64,000 bases of DNA from a bacterium (GTDB lineage: Bacteria; Desulfobacterota; Binatia; HRBIN30; CADEER01): NCBI GenBank assembly GCA_019637795.1, contig JAHBUY010000003.1, positions 629,409 through 693,408 on the forward strand. The letters are read 5' to 3'. A model generated the notes under the pieces. The model was given only the letters and a program-made list of their open reading frames with translations, ran no database searches and was not told the DNA's origin. Positions 1 through 7,776 of this stretch are shown here, one piece after another (the first letter of the stretch is position 1; every line of letters starts with the position of its first letter). A program made the position numbers and the translations under genes.

Positions 1-20
1 CAACCCACTGCCCACTCGCT

Positions 21-716
21 TCATCGCTTCACCCCGCTGTCGTCCTTCTTGTCGTCCCTGGGCATCTCCACGACGACCTGGTGCGGCTGCTGGCGCCCGT
101 AGTAGTCGAGGACGATTTCCTCCACGACGAGGCGACCCGGTTCGATCGACTTGACGACGCCGTGTCGACGCCCGATGGGCGTCCCCGGCGTGACGATGTA
201 GCCCATGCCGCTGTTGTCCTGCAGCATCGCCCGCGGCGGCCGCATGTCGAGCACCAGACCGGTCAGCTTGAGCTGCGCGATCTCGTAGCGCTGCAGCGGC
301 GACAGGATCTCCGCTTCCGGCGCCTCGCTGCGCTGCAGGTCGAGCGTGAATGGCCGGAACGGATCGCGCCGGCCGTCGCCGAGCGCCGCCGCCGGCGCCG
401 GCTGCCCCTCGACGCCCTCGCCGGCCAGCGCCGGTTCGCCGGCCGCCGGCGCCTCGCCGGCGGCGGCGCGCGCGTCCTCCGCCGCCCAGGCGCCGGCGTT
501 GCCGGCCGGCGCGGGGACGCTGCCCTGCGGCGGCGCGGTGGCGCCGAAGACCGTGGCGATCGCCGACTTGGTCACGCCGCGCGCCTGCGCGGCCATGTTC
601 TGCTCCGCGTTCTGGTTGATCGCCATCGCGGTGCCGAGCTCGCCGAGCGTCTGCGCGGCGGCGGCGCCGGCGATCGACAGCCACGCGACACAGGCGATGA
701 GCGCGAGGGGTCTCAT
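21..716 (-). CDS. pilP: type IV pilus assembly protein PilP
   Basis: 231-aa periplasmic component of the PilMNOP inner-membrane alignment complex, which in other species links PilN/PilO to the secretin PilQ. The N-terminus is a Sec-type signal (hydrophobic stretch ending GAAAA, about residues 5-21). No convincing lipobox is seen: the only LIAC is at residues 6-9, too near the start. A Pro/Ala/Gly-rich flexible segment covers about residues 60-100. The family landmark RDPFRPF begins the beta-domain, which continues with the LTGLVLD and GYIVTPGTPIG strands. The ATG overlaps the pilO stop by 4 bp. pilQ would be expected just beyond the left edge but is not in the window. Confidence 0.9.
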   Translation of the reverse strand: MRPLALIACVAWLSIAGAAAAQTLGELGTAMAINQNAEQNMAAQARGVTKSAIATVFGATAPPQGSVPAPAGNAGAWAAEDARAAAGEAPAAGEPALAGEGVEGQPAPAAALGDGRRDPFRPFTLDLQRSEAPEAEILSPLQRYEIAQLKLTGLVLDMRPPRAMLQDNSGMGYIVTPGTPIGRRHGVVKSIEPGRLVVEEIVLDYYGRQQPHQVVVEMPRDDKKDDSGVKR

Positions 717-1342
717 CGCTTCCCCTCCTTCTGCTTCTTCTCGCGCTCCTTGCGGATCCGCTCGCGCTCCTCCTCGTCGAGGAAGCGGAACGTCGTCGCG
801 GCGCACGAGGTCTGCAGTTGCACGGGGTCGTTCTCGATCAGCGTCGGCGCCTTGATGCCGATGTCGCCGACGTTGACGATGCGGGTCAGATCGGCGACCT
901 TCTTGAAGAACTGCTCGACCTGCCAGTACGTGCCCTTGACCAGGATCTCGACCGGCACCTCGGCGTAGAAGTCCTGGTAGTTCTCCTGCTTCTGCCGGAA
1001 CTGCTGGATCTCGAGGCCGGACTCGCGCGCCACGGCGGAGATGCCGCTCAGCAGATCGGGGATCTCCTTGGTGTCGGGCAACTGCGCCACCGCCTTCTTC
1101 AGGGCGGCGTTGAGATCGGCGACCTCCTGCCGGAGCTGCGGCAGGTTGGCGACCAGCGCCTGTTTGCGATCGCGGTCCTTCTCGAGCGCGCTGAGGTTCT
1201 CCTGCTTCTCGTCGATCTCCGCGTTGCGCGGCAGGTACAGCAGATAGCCGTAGAGGAAGAAGAGCAGGAAGACGGAGCCGACCAGCAGCAGGACGCGCTG
1301 CCGGACCGGCATGTCCATGATCCGGTCGAAGATCTCGTTCAT
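713..1342 (-). CDS. pilO: type IV pilus inner-membrane protein PilO
   Basis: 209-aa bitopic membrane protein that pairs with PilN in the pilus alignment subcomplex. One transmembrane helix lies at about residues 17-36 (VLLLVGSVFLLFFLYGYLLY). It is followed by a coiled-coil segment rich in Glu, Lys, Leu and Ala (about 40-95) and a ferredoxin-like periplasmic domain. Length and layout match PilO. It sits between pilN and pilP with 4-bp overlaps on both sides, so translation is probably coupled through the operon. The C-terminus is highly charged (repeated Glu, Arg and Lys). Confidence 0.92.
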   Translation of the reverse strand: MNEIFDRIMDMPVRQRVLLLVGSVFLLFFLYGYLLYLPRNAEIDEKQENLSALEKDRDRKQALVANLPQLRQEVADLNAALKKAVAQLPDTKEIPDLLSGISAVARESGLEIQQFRQKQENYQDFYAEVPVEILVKGTYWQVEQFFKKVADLTRIVNVGDIGIKAPTLIENDPVQLQTSCAATTFRFLDEEERERIRKEREKKQKEGKR

Positions 1343-1992
1343 GCCTGCGGCTCCTGCTTCGCGGTCTGGCCCGGCACCGCCTTGGCCTTGCTGTCCGGCG
1401 GCGGCTCGGGCGGCTTGCCGCCACGGCCGAAGTAGTCGATCGTCGCCTTGACGATGAAGCGCGTGAACTGCGCCGTCGCCGGCGCCTCCTTGCCCGGGCT
1501 CGCCGGCTGCTGCTGCGACGTCTCGACCAGGTCGACGCTGTAGAAGTAGGGCGACGCCTGCAACTGGCGCATGAACTTGGCGATCGTCTCGTTGTCGAGC
1601 GCCAGGCCGGTGAAGGTGGCGGCGCTGCCGACCTCGTTGAAGTCGATCAGCCAGAGGTTCTCGGGCGACGCCAGGCTCAGGTCATCGAGCACCCGCGACG
1701 GTCCGACGCGCTTGCGGTTGAGATCCTCGATGATCTGCAGCTTGGTCTGCACCTCCCGCTTCAGGCGATCGATGTCGCGCACCTCGCGCACCTGCAGGTT
1801 CATCGCCTGGATCTCTTTGGTCAGGGTCTCGATCCTCGCATCGAGGGCGCCGATCTTGCGGCCCTGGATCAGGTACGGGATCACCATGATGAGCAGCGTC
1901 GTCGCCAGGCCGAGCGCCACCAGCGACATCTGCTGGCGCCGCCCGAGCGCGCGCTCGGTTTCCTTGATGGGCAGGAGGTTGATGCGGATCAT
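1339..1992 (-). CDS. pilN: type IV pilus inner-membrane protein PilN
   Basis: 217-aa protein with a short cytoplasmic N-terminus beginning MIRINLLPIKE. The INLLP motif is the PilN segment that docks into a groove of PilM. One transmembrane helix follows (about residues 24-43), then a coiled coil (about 48-95) and a fimbrial-assembly PilN-type fold. The C-terminal tail is Pro/Lys-rich. It overlaps pilM and pilO by 4 bp each. Role: membrane partner of PilO and anchor for the actin-like PilM. Confidence 0.93.
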   Translation of the reverse strand: MIRINLLPIKETERALGRRQQMSLVALGLATTLLIMVIPYLIQGRKIGALDARIETLTKEIQAMNLQVREVRDIDRLKREVQTKLQIIEDLNRKRVGPSRVLDDLSLASPENLWLIDFNEVGSAATFTGLALDNETIAKFMRQLQASPYFYSVDLVETSQQQPASPGKEAPATAQFTRFIVKATIDYFGRGGKPPEPPPDSKAKAVPGQTAKQEPQA

Positions 1993-3107
1993 TTGTCCCC
2001 CGGCCGGCGCACCGACATGCCCAGCGCCACCGCGAACTCCGACGCCCGCCGCTGCAGCGCCGCCGGATCGATCGACGACGTCAGCGCGATGCGGCTGAAG
2101 GGATCCGTCACTTCCACCGGCGCCTCGATGCGCTCCGCCAGGCGCGTCGCCAGCTCCGGCGTCTGCGCCGCGCCGCCGCTCAGGTAGAGGACGTCGATGC
2201 GCTCGTCGGTCGCCGCGGTCCAGAAGAAGCTGAGGGCGTAGTGGATCTCCTCGATGAGCGCGTCGACCGCCGGGCCGAGCGCCATGCTGAGCTGCTCCTG
2301 ATCGATGGCGCCGTTGCCGCGCCCGGTCTTCAGCTTCTCGGCCTCGTCCGCCGGGATGCCGAGGTCGCGGGTCAGCGCCTCGGTGATGTCGCGCCCGCCC
2401 ACCGGCACGTCGCCGGTGAACACCGAGCGGCCCCCCTTGAGGATGTTGATCGAGGAGTAGCGGGCGCCGATGTTGACCAGCGCCACGACCTGATCGGCGA
2501 CGGGGTCGTAGTTGAGCTCGTAGAGGTTGTCGAGCGCGAAGTAATCGACATCCACCACCACCGGCTGCAGGCCGGCGGCGCGCAGGGTCTCGGAGTAGCT
2601 GTGGACGATGTCCTTCTTGGCCGCCGCCAGCAGGACCTCCATCTCTCTCGACTCCGGCTTGGTGTCGATCACCTGGTAGTCGAGATTGACGTTCTCGAGC
2701 TCCTCGGGGATGAAGTTCCCGGCCTCGAGCATGATCGTCTGCTCGGTCTCCTGGGCGCTCTGTCCCGGCAGCGTCACCCGCTTGATCATGACCGCCGGGC
2801 CGGGCACCGCCGTGATCGCCTTGCGGGCGCGGATCCCCTTGGCCTCGAGCAGCGCCTTGATGGCTTCGCCGACCCGGTCGGGCTCACTGACCATGTTGCT
2901 CTGGATGGCCGAGGGCGGCGTCGGGATGGAGCCCCAGTTGAGCAGCTCCAACTGGTCGCTCAGGGTGCGGACCTCGAGGACCTTGATGGAGCTCGAACCG
3001 ATGTCGATCGCGGCGTACGTCTCCTGCCGCTTGAAGGGGTTCAGGTCCTCCAGGGACACCGTGAACAGGCGCTTCAGCCGGTCCTGCCATTCAGCGGCAA
3101 CGCTCAT
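1989..3107 (-). CDS. pilM: type IV pilus actin-like ATPase PilM
   Basis: 372-aa actin/FtsA-fold cytoplasmic protein, first gene of the pilMNOP operon. The phosphate-1 loop is visible as AAIDIGSSSIKVLEV (about residues 32-46). A second conserved nucleotide-binding segment is VALVNIGARYSSI (about 208-220), and the adenosine motif LYLSGGAAQTPEL lies near 305-317. The ATG at 3107 is supported by a GAGGAG ribosome-binding site 5 nt upstream. A 433-bp non-coding stretch with a possible promoter lies upstream. Nothing in the gene looks damaged. Confidence 0.95.
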   Translation of the reverse strand: MSVAAEWQDRLKRLFTVSLEDLNPFKRQETYAAIDIGSSSIKVLEVRTLSDQLELLNWGSIPTPPSAIQSNMVSEPDRVGEAIKALLEAKGIRARKAITAVPGPAVMIKRVTLPGQSAQETEQTIMLEAGNFIPEELENVNLDYQVIDTKPESREMEVLLAAAKKDIVHSYSETLRAAGLQPVVVDVDYFALDNLYELNYDPVADQVVALVNIGARYSSINILKGGRSVFTGDVPVGGRDITEALTRDLGIPADEAEKLKTGRGNGAIDQEQLSMALGPAVDALIEEIHYALSFFWTAATDERIDVLYLSGGAAQTPELATRLAERIEAPVEVTDPFSRIALTSSIDPAALQRRASEFAVALGMSVRRPGDK

Positions 3108-3333
3108 CGACGCTCCTCACCGACCCGCCATCGCATGCGACTTCGCATATTCCGCTCGACGCGGACAATCACTGCGGGGCGTACATCCACGGACAGAGAA
3201 TCTCTCCCCACATGCCCTCCCACCGGCCATCTCGCGTGGGCTCAAAGCGAAAAGCGGGCCAAAAAGGGCGCGGTAGGCATTTGATTGCTCAGGTGCCCCA
3301 GGGATCGGGCCCCGGGCAGTGCGCCACCCCACA

Positions 3334-3363
3334 ATTGTTCGACTTATGACACCAAAATGTCGA
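3334..3363 (-). promoter_or_regulatory. possible sigma-70-type promoter for pilMNOP
   Basis: Read on the minus strand, TCGACA (3363-3358, 5 of 6 match to TTGACA) is followed 18 bp later by AACAAT (3339-3334, 4 of 6 to TATAAT). This lies in the only AT-rich patch upstream of pilM, about 230 bp before its start codon. It is a pattern match only. Confidence 0.3.
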
Positions 3364-3506
3364 AAAACCTGCGGCCATCCATATCAACTGACCAACCGTG
3401 GGCTTTTCGCTGCGCAGATGATGCGTCAGCCGGTGGGCACTCTGGTACGCGAATGACACTTTCGTGCCGGTTCGAGCCGTCCGACCCGCGGATCGTCCGA
3501 GGGGGG

Positions 3507-3530
3507 CCGGGATGGGAAACGGGATCCCGG
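3507..3530 (-). terminator. hairpin after rlmE
   Basis: CCGGGAT at 3507-3513 is complementary to ATCCCGG at 3524-3530 with a 10-nt loop, just downstream of the rlmE stop on the minus strand. There is no clear U-tract, so an intrinsic terminator is possible but not certain. Confidence 0.35.
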
Positions 3531-3540
3531 GGGCGGGCGC

Positions 3541-4128
3541 CTACCGGCGACCGGAGGCGATGAGGTACATCTCCGCCGATTCCTTGCGGCTCGCTTCCGG
3601 CTTGGTGAGCTTGGCGGTGGCGAAGACGCCGCGGGCGAGCTTCAGGGCCTCCGACTCGGCGCCGCTGAACACCTTCATCACCAGGCGCCCGCCGGGGGCC
3701 ACCAGTCGATCGGCGAACGCGACCGCCGTCTCCGCCAGCTCGGCGGCCCGGGCGGCGTCGCGGTCGCGGATGCCGCTCAGCTTGGGAGCCATGTCGGAGA
3801 GGACGATGTCGACCCGACCGCGGCAGCGCTCGCGGACCTGCGCGAGCACCTCCGGATCGCCGGCATCGCCGACGATCAGCGACACCCACGCCTGCGGCAG
3901 CGGATCGATCGGCGCCAGGTCGACGCCGACGACGACGCCGCGCGGCCCCACCAGGTCGGCCGCCACCTGCAGCCACCCGCCCGGCCAGGCGCCGAGGTCG
4001 ACGACGTGATCGCCGCGCTTCACCAGTTGATAGCGGCGCGCCAGATCCATCAGCTTGTAGGCCGCCCGCGATCGGTAGCCCTCGGCCTTGGCGCGCGCGT
4101 AGAATGTATCCTTGCGCTGATATGCCAT
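3541..4128 (-). CDS. rlmE: 23S rRNA 2'-O-methyltransferase, RlmE/FtsJ family
   Basis: 195-aa SAM-dependent methyltransferase that methylates the 2'-O of U2552 in the 23S A-loop during late 50S assembly. The start ATG gives MAYQRKDTFYARAK, with the usual basic N-terminus and YRSRAAYKL segment (catalytic Lys). The SAM motif is DLGAWPGGW, the catalytic Asp is in SDMAPKLSG, the second Lys in VMKVFSG, and the Glu in ESAEMYLIA, giving the K-D-K-E tetrad. Length is close to E. coli RlmE (209 aa). The start codon lies one base from the start codon of the divergent gene at 4122. FtsJ-family members can differ in target base, so specificity is inferred. Confidence 0.9.
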   Translation of the reverse strand: MAYQRKDTFYARAKAEGYRSRAAYKLMDLARRYQLVKRGDHVVDLGAWPGGWLQVAADLVGPRGVVVGVDLAPIDPLPQAWVSLIVGDAGDPEVLAQVRERCRGRVDIVLSDMAPKLSGIRDRDAARAAELAETAVAFADRLVAPGGRLVMKVFSGAESEALKLARGVFATAKLTKPEASRKESAEMYLIASGRR

Positions 4129-4982
4129 CGCCCGCCGACTCCATAAGCCGCCGCCGCTCGCTGGTCCACACGACCATGCTCGCGGCGTGCGCCGCCGCGG
4201 CGCTCGCCGCCCTGCCTCGCGGCGCCGCCGCCGTCGATCCGCTCGACGTCCTGCGCGCCTTCTGCCAGGCCGACGGCAACGGCGCCCGGCTGCGGCCGGC
4301 GACCTGGCCGGCGATCGCGCCGCTGGTCGCCTGGGGTCTCGAACCCGCCTGGGACCGCCTCTCCCTGATCCACGGTTACGAGATCGGCACGCCGACGGGC
4401 CAGGACGGCACCATCGTCGTCGACGTCCTGTACAACCTCGCGCAGACCATCCGCAGCAGCGGCGCGCGCGGCGAGGCGCGGGTCGAGACCCGCCGCTACA
4501 TCCTCGAACCCGCCGGCGATCGCGGCTGGCGCCTGCGCGGTCCGCCGCCGCCACCTTACGTCTTCGCCTCGCAGGCCGACCCCGACGCCCTGGCCGCGCT
4601 GCTGGCGCCGGAGGACGGCGCCTACGAGAGCAATTCGGCCTTCGCCTGGCACCTGCTGCGCGACGCCGGCTTCGACCTGCCGTACGCCGACACGCTCGAC
4701 CTGCCGACCGCCTTCGGACTGCGCGCCGAGCGCACCGCCAACATCGGCGATCTGGCACTCTATTACGCCGCCGGCGTGCCCTATCACGTGGCGGTGGTCG
4801 AATCGGATGACGGCGTCGTCTCCGCCACCCTCAACGGCGGCCTGCGCCGCACCCCGTTCGGCGCCTTCCCCGGCGAGATCCGCTATCTGCGCCCGGTGTC
4901 CGACGCCGACCTGCCGCCGACCCCGACCCCGGCGGCGACACCGACTCCGGCCGGGGCGCGCAAGCGCGGCAAGGCGCGCTGA
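4122..4982 (+). CDS. secreted protein with degenerate NlpC/P60-like C-terminal domain
   Basis: 286-aa uncharacterised exported protein. The N-terminus SRRRSLVHTTMLAACAAAAL looks like a twin-arginine or Sec signal ending near GAAA (residue about 38). Residues about 40-150 resemble an NTF2-like fold. Residues about 165-270 follow the NlpC/P60 layout: a helix (NSAFAWHLLRDAGFDLP), a GDLALYY strand, then YHVAVVES with the usual His. The Cys expected at the start of that helix is replaced by Asn/Ser, so hydrolase activity is doubtful. The C-terminus is a PTPTP tail ending in basic residues. ATG 4122 keeps the positively charged signal region; ATG 4176 would lose it. Function unknown; the fold assignment is inference. 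Confidence 0.6.
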   Translation: MPSPADSISRRRSLVHTTMLAACAAAALAALPRGAAAVDPLDVLRAFCQADGNGARLRPATWPAIAPLVAWGLEPAWDRLSLIHGYEIGTPTGQDGTIVVDVLYNLAQTIRSSGARGEARVETRRYILEPAGDRGWRLRGPPPPPYVFASQADPDALAALLAPEDGAYESNSAFAWHLLRDAGFDLPYADTLDLPTAFGLRAERTANIGDLALYYAAGVPYHVAVVESDDGVVSATLNGGLRRTPFGAFPGEIRYLRPVSDADLPPTPTPAATPTPAGARKRGKAR

Positions 4983-5094
4983 GCGAACACCGCCGCCGGC
5001 AGATCCGCCCCACGGCCGGGAAGCACGCGCCCATGGCGTCCGCGGTGCAGCCACATCGGCGCGCCGCGAGCTCTGGTGTTCCGGCAGGGTCTCT

Positions 5095-6489
5095 GTGGTA
5101 GCTACTCGCGTGCCGTCGAGCAGCGAGTCCCTCGCCCGTTTCGCGAGCGAATTGCGTTTCACGGACCTGCCGGCGCTGGTCGTCGCGCAGGTGAAGCGCC
5201 ATCTGCTCGACCTGCTCGGTGTCGCCCTCGCCGCGGCCGCCGATCCGTTCGCCGCGCCGGCGCGCGAGGCGGTGGCCGAACTCGCCGGCGGCGACGGCGA
5301 CGGCACCGTCATCGGCAGCGCGCGGCGCCTGCCGCCGCCCTGGGCGGCGCTGCTCAACGGCGTGCTCGCACACGGGCTCGACTACGACGATACCCACGAA
5401 GCGGCGGTGACCCACGTCAGTTGCAGCGTCGCCCCGGCCATGCTCGCCGCCGCCGAGCAGCATCGCCGGAGCGGCGCCGACGCCCTCGCCGCCCTGGCGC
5501 TCGGCATGGAAGCGGCCGTGCGCATCGGCCTGGTGGCGCGCGGCGCCTTCCACGACCACGGCTTCCACCCCACCGGCGTGTGCGGCGCCTACGCCGCCAG
5601 CCTGGTGGCCGGCCGGCTCGGCGGACTCGCCGCGCCGCGCCTCGCCCACGCCCTCGGGCTCGCCGGCAGCATGGCGTCGGGAACGATGGAGTTCCTCACC
5701 GACGGCAGTTGGGCGAAGCGCGTCCACGCCGGCTGGGCCGCGCACGCCGGCCTGACGGCGGCGGCGCTGGCCGCGGCGGGATTCAGCGGCCCGCGCGAGA
5801 CGTTCGAAGGCCGCTTCGGGCTCTATCGCAGCCACCTCGGCGGCGATTGGGACGCCGGCGGCATCACGCGGGAGCTCGGGCAGCGCTGGCACCTGCTCGA
5901 CATCGCCATGAAGCCCTATCCGTGCTGCCACATGACGCACGCCTTCATCGACGCCGCCGCCGCGCTGCGCGCCCAGGAGCGGCTGGCGGCGGCCGACATC
6001 GCCGCCGTCGAATGCCACATCCACCCGCGCGAGATGCCGGTGGTGTGCGAGCCGGCGGCGAGCAAGCAGACGCCGCGGACCGACTACGACGCCAAGTTCA
6101 GCCTGCCCTACACCGTCGCGGCGACGTTCGTGCGCGGCGACATCGACCTCGACGACTTCACCCCGGCGGCGATCAGCGACCCCGCGGTGCTCGACCTGGC
6201 ACGCCGGGTCACCTGCCTTCCCGATCCGGCCGCCGACTACCCCCGCTGCTTCCCGGGCCGGCTGCGCGTCCACCTCCGCGACGGCCGCGTCCTCGCGCGC
6301 GACGAGCCGGTCAACCGCGGCAGCTTCCTGCGCCCGCTCGGCGACGCCGACGTGCGCGACAAGTTCCGCCGCAATGCGACGCGCGTCCTGCCGGCGGCCC
6401 AGGTCGAGGCCATCGGCGATGCGGTCGCCGGCCTCGACCGCGCCGCCGACGTGTCGACGCTCGCCACCGCGCTGCGAGGCCCGCGATGA
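5095..6489 (+). CDS. MmgE/PrpD family protein
   Basis: About 464 aa, similar in length to 2-methylcitrate dehydratase (PrpD) and cis-aconitate decarboxylase-type enzymes. Family features seen: an N-terminal helical domain, AHGLDYDDTHEAAVTHVS (about residues 92-109, substrate pocket with conserved Asp and His), the FHPTGVCG segment, GTMEFLTDGSWAKRVHAGWA, and KPYPCCHMTH near residue 278. The exact dehydration substrate cannot be read from sequence. The start is uncertain: GTG 5095 follows a CAGGG-like site, and GTG 5110 is also possible. The next gene overlaps by 4 bp and encodes a CoA-transferase, so a CoA-ester pathway is likely rather than the classical methylcitrate cycle. Confidence 0.85.
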   Translation: MVATRVPSSSESLARFASELRFTDLPALVVAQVKRHLLDLLGVALAAAADPFAAPAREAVAELAGGDGDGTVIGSARRLPPPWAALLNGVLAHGLDYDDTHEAAVTHVSCSVAPAMLAAAEQHRRSGADALAALALGMEAAVRIGLVARGAFHDHGFHPTGVCGAYAASLVAGRLGGLAAPRLAHALGLAGSMASGTMEFLTDGSWAKRVHAGWAAHAGLTAAALAAAGFSGPRETFEGRFGLYRSHLGGDWDAGGITRELGQRWHLLDIAMKPYPCCHMTHAFIDAAAALRAQERLAAADIAAVECHIHPREMPVVCEPAASKQTPRTDYDAKFSLPYTVAATFVRGDIDLDDFTPAAISDPAVLDLARRVTCLPDPAADYPRCFPGRLRVHLRDGRVLARDEPVNRGSFLRPLGDADVRDKFRRNATRVLPAAQVEAIGDAVAGLDRAADVSTLATALRGPR

Positions 6490-7679
6490 CCGCGCCCCTG
6501 CCGCTCGCCGGCCTGCGCATCCTCGCCCTCACCCAGCTCGGCGCCGGCCCCTATGCCATGCAGGTGCTCGGCGACCTCGGGGCCGAGATCGTGAAGGTCG
6601 AGGACCCGACCACCGGCGGCGACGAGGCGCGCGCCGTGCCGCCGGCGAGCGACGGCGATTCGCTCTACTACCAATCGTTCAACCGCAACACCCGCGGCCT
6701 CACGCTCGACCTGCGCACCGCCGCCGGCCGGACGCTGTTCCGCCGCCTGGCGGCGGTGGCCGACGCGGTCTACGCCAACCCGCGCGGCGATCTGCCGGCG
6801 AAGCTCGGCCTCGACTACGCCAGCCTGCGCGAGGTGAATCCCCGCCTCGTCTGTTGCACCCTCACCGGCTTCGGCCGCACCGGACCGCGCGCCGCCGACC
6901 CCGCCTACGACTATCTGATCCAGGCGCTGAGCGGCTTCATGCACGTCACCGGCGAGCCGGACGGGCCGCCGATCCGCAGCGGCGTCGCCACCATCGACTT
7001 CGCCGGCGGCCTCGCCTCGGCGCTCGGCCTCATGGTGGCGCTGCTGCGGGCGCGCGAGACCGGCATCGGCGGCGACGTCGACGTCAGCCTCTTCGACACC
7101 GCCATCTCCATGCTCACCCACATGGCCACCCACCACCTGCGCACCGGCGTCGAGCCGCCCCGCCTGCCCGGCGGCTCGCATCCCTCGGTGGTGCCATCGC
7201 AGACGTTTCCCACCGCCGACGGCTGGCTGATGGTCATGTGCATGAAGGAGAAGTTCTGGCAGCGCCTCTGCGCGCTGATCGAACGCCCGGACCTGGCACG
7301 CCAGCCGCGCTACGCCGGCTTTGCCGAACGCCTCGCCAACCGCGCCGCCCTGGTCGACGAGCTGTCGGCGGTCTTCCGCGCCCGCCCCACCGCCGACTGG
7401 ATCGAGCGCCTCGGCGGTCAGGTGCCCTGCGCCCCGGTGCAGACCATCTCCCAGGCCCTCGCCGATCCCCAGGTCGCCGCCCGCGACATGCTGATCACCG
7501 TCGACCATCCCCGCTTCGGCCCGCTGCGCGAAGTCGGCTGCCCGATCAGGATCGACGACGTCCGGCCCCGCTACACCCCCGGCGCCGCCCTCGGCGCCGA
7601 CACCACCGCCATCCTCCGCGAATGGCTGCGTTGCGGAGACGAGGAGATCGACCAGTTGCGTCGCGATGGGGCGATCTAA
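6486..7679 (+). CDS. CaiB/BaiF family CoA-transferase (class III)
   Basis: 397 aa, the normal length for a single-domain class III CoA-transferase. These enzymes move CoA between carboxylic acids through an aspartyl-CoA anhydride. Seen: the N-terminal LAGLRILALTQLGAGPYA and LGAEIVKVEDP, the TGFGRTGP motif, and the catalytic Asp in SGVATIDFAGGL, which aligns with the Asp of formyl-CoA transferase. The ATG overlaps the MmgE/PrpD stop by 4 bp. The neighbours are acyl-CoA dehydrogenases, suggesting activation of an organic acid followed by beta-oxidation. Substrate unknown. Confidence 0.92.
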   Translation: MTAPLPLAGLRILALTQLGAGPYAMQVLGDLGAEIVKVEDPTTGGDEARAVPPASDGDSLYYQSFNRNTRGLTLDLRTAAGRTLFRRLAAVADAVYANPRGDLPAKLGLDYASLREVNPRLVCCTLTGFGRTGPRAADPAYDYLIQALSGFMHVTGEPDGPPIRSGVATIDFAGGLASALGLMVALLRARETGIGGDVDVSLFDTAISMLTHMATHHLRTGVEPPRLPGGSHPSVVPSQTFPTADGWLMVMCMKEKFWQRLCALIERPDLARQPRYAGFAERLANRAALVDELSAVFRARPTADWIERLGGQVPCAPVQTISQALADPQVAARDMLITVDHPRFGPLREVGCPIRIDDVRPRYTPGAALGADTTAILREWLRCGDEEIDQLRRDGAI

Positions 7680-7687
7680 GAGAAGAC

Positions 7688-7770
7688 TTTCACCGCAGAG
7701 GCGCGGAGACGCAGAGATCACGGATTTCGATAGCCGTCATCTCGGCGCCTCTGCGTCTCTGCGGTGAAGA
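7688..7770. repeat. palindromic dispersed repeat, copy 1
   Basis: An 83-bp imperfect palindrome. The left arm TTTCACCGCAGAG...GCGGAGACGCAGAGAT is matched by the right arm CTCTGCGTCTCTGCGGTGAA, around a 25-bp centre. It fills the gap between the CoA-transferase stop and the ATG of the acyl-CoA dehydrogenase. A second copy in opposite orientation is at 8917-9000. Spurious translations of such repeats (RRGAETQR-like) are familiar from many bacterial genomes. It resembles REP/MITE-type mobile palindromes and contains no gene. Confidence 0.8.
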
Positions 7771-7776
7771 TTTCTG

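Larger units (their letters stand above)
3108..3540. other. non-coding region between rlmE and pilM
   Basis: 433 bp without a convincing gene. It should hold the pilMNOP promoter (minus strand) and the rlmE terminator. The middle (about 3290-3380) is clearly more AT-rich than its surroundings. It contains an inverted repeat, TTCGAC at 3338-3343 and GTCGAA at 3359-3364, spanning the predicted promoter, which could be an operator. A 71-codon open frame here on the minus strand has no recognisable protein character. Confidence 0.5.

Noticed and set aside
3117-3332. A 71-codon frame upstream of pilM on the minus strand
   Set aside because: No ribosome-binding site, no protein-like pattern, and it covers the only plausible promoter area.
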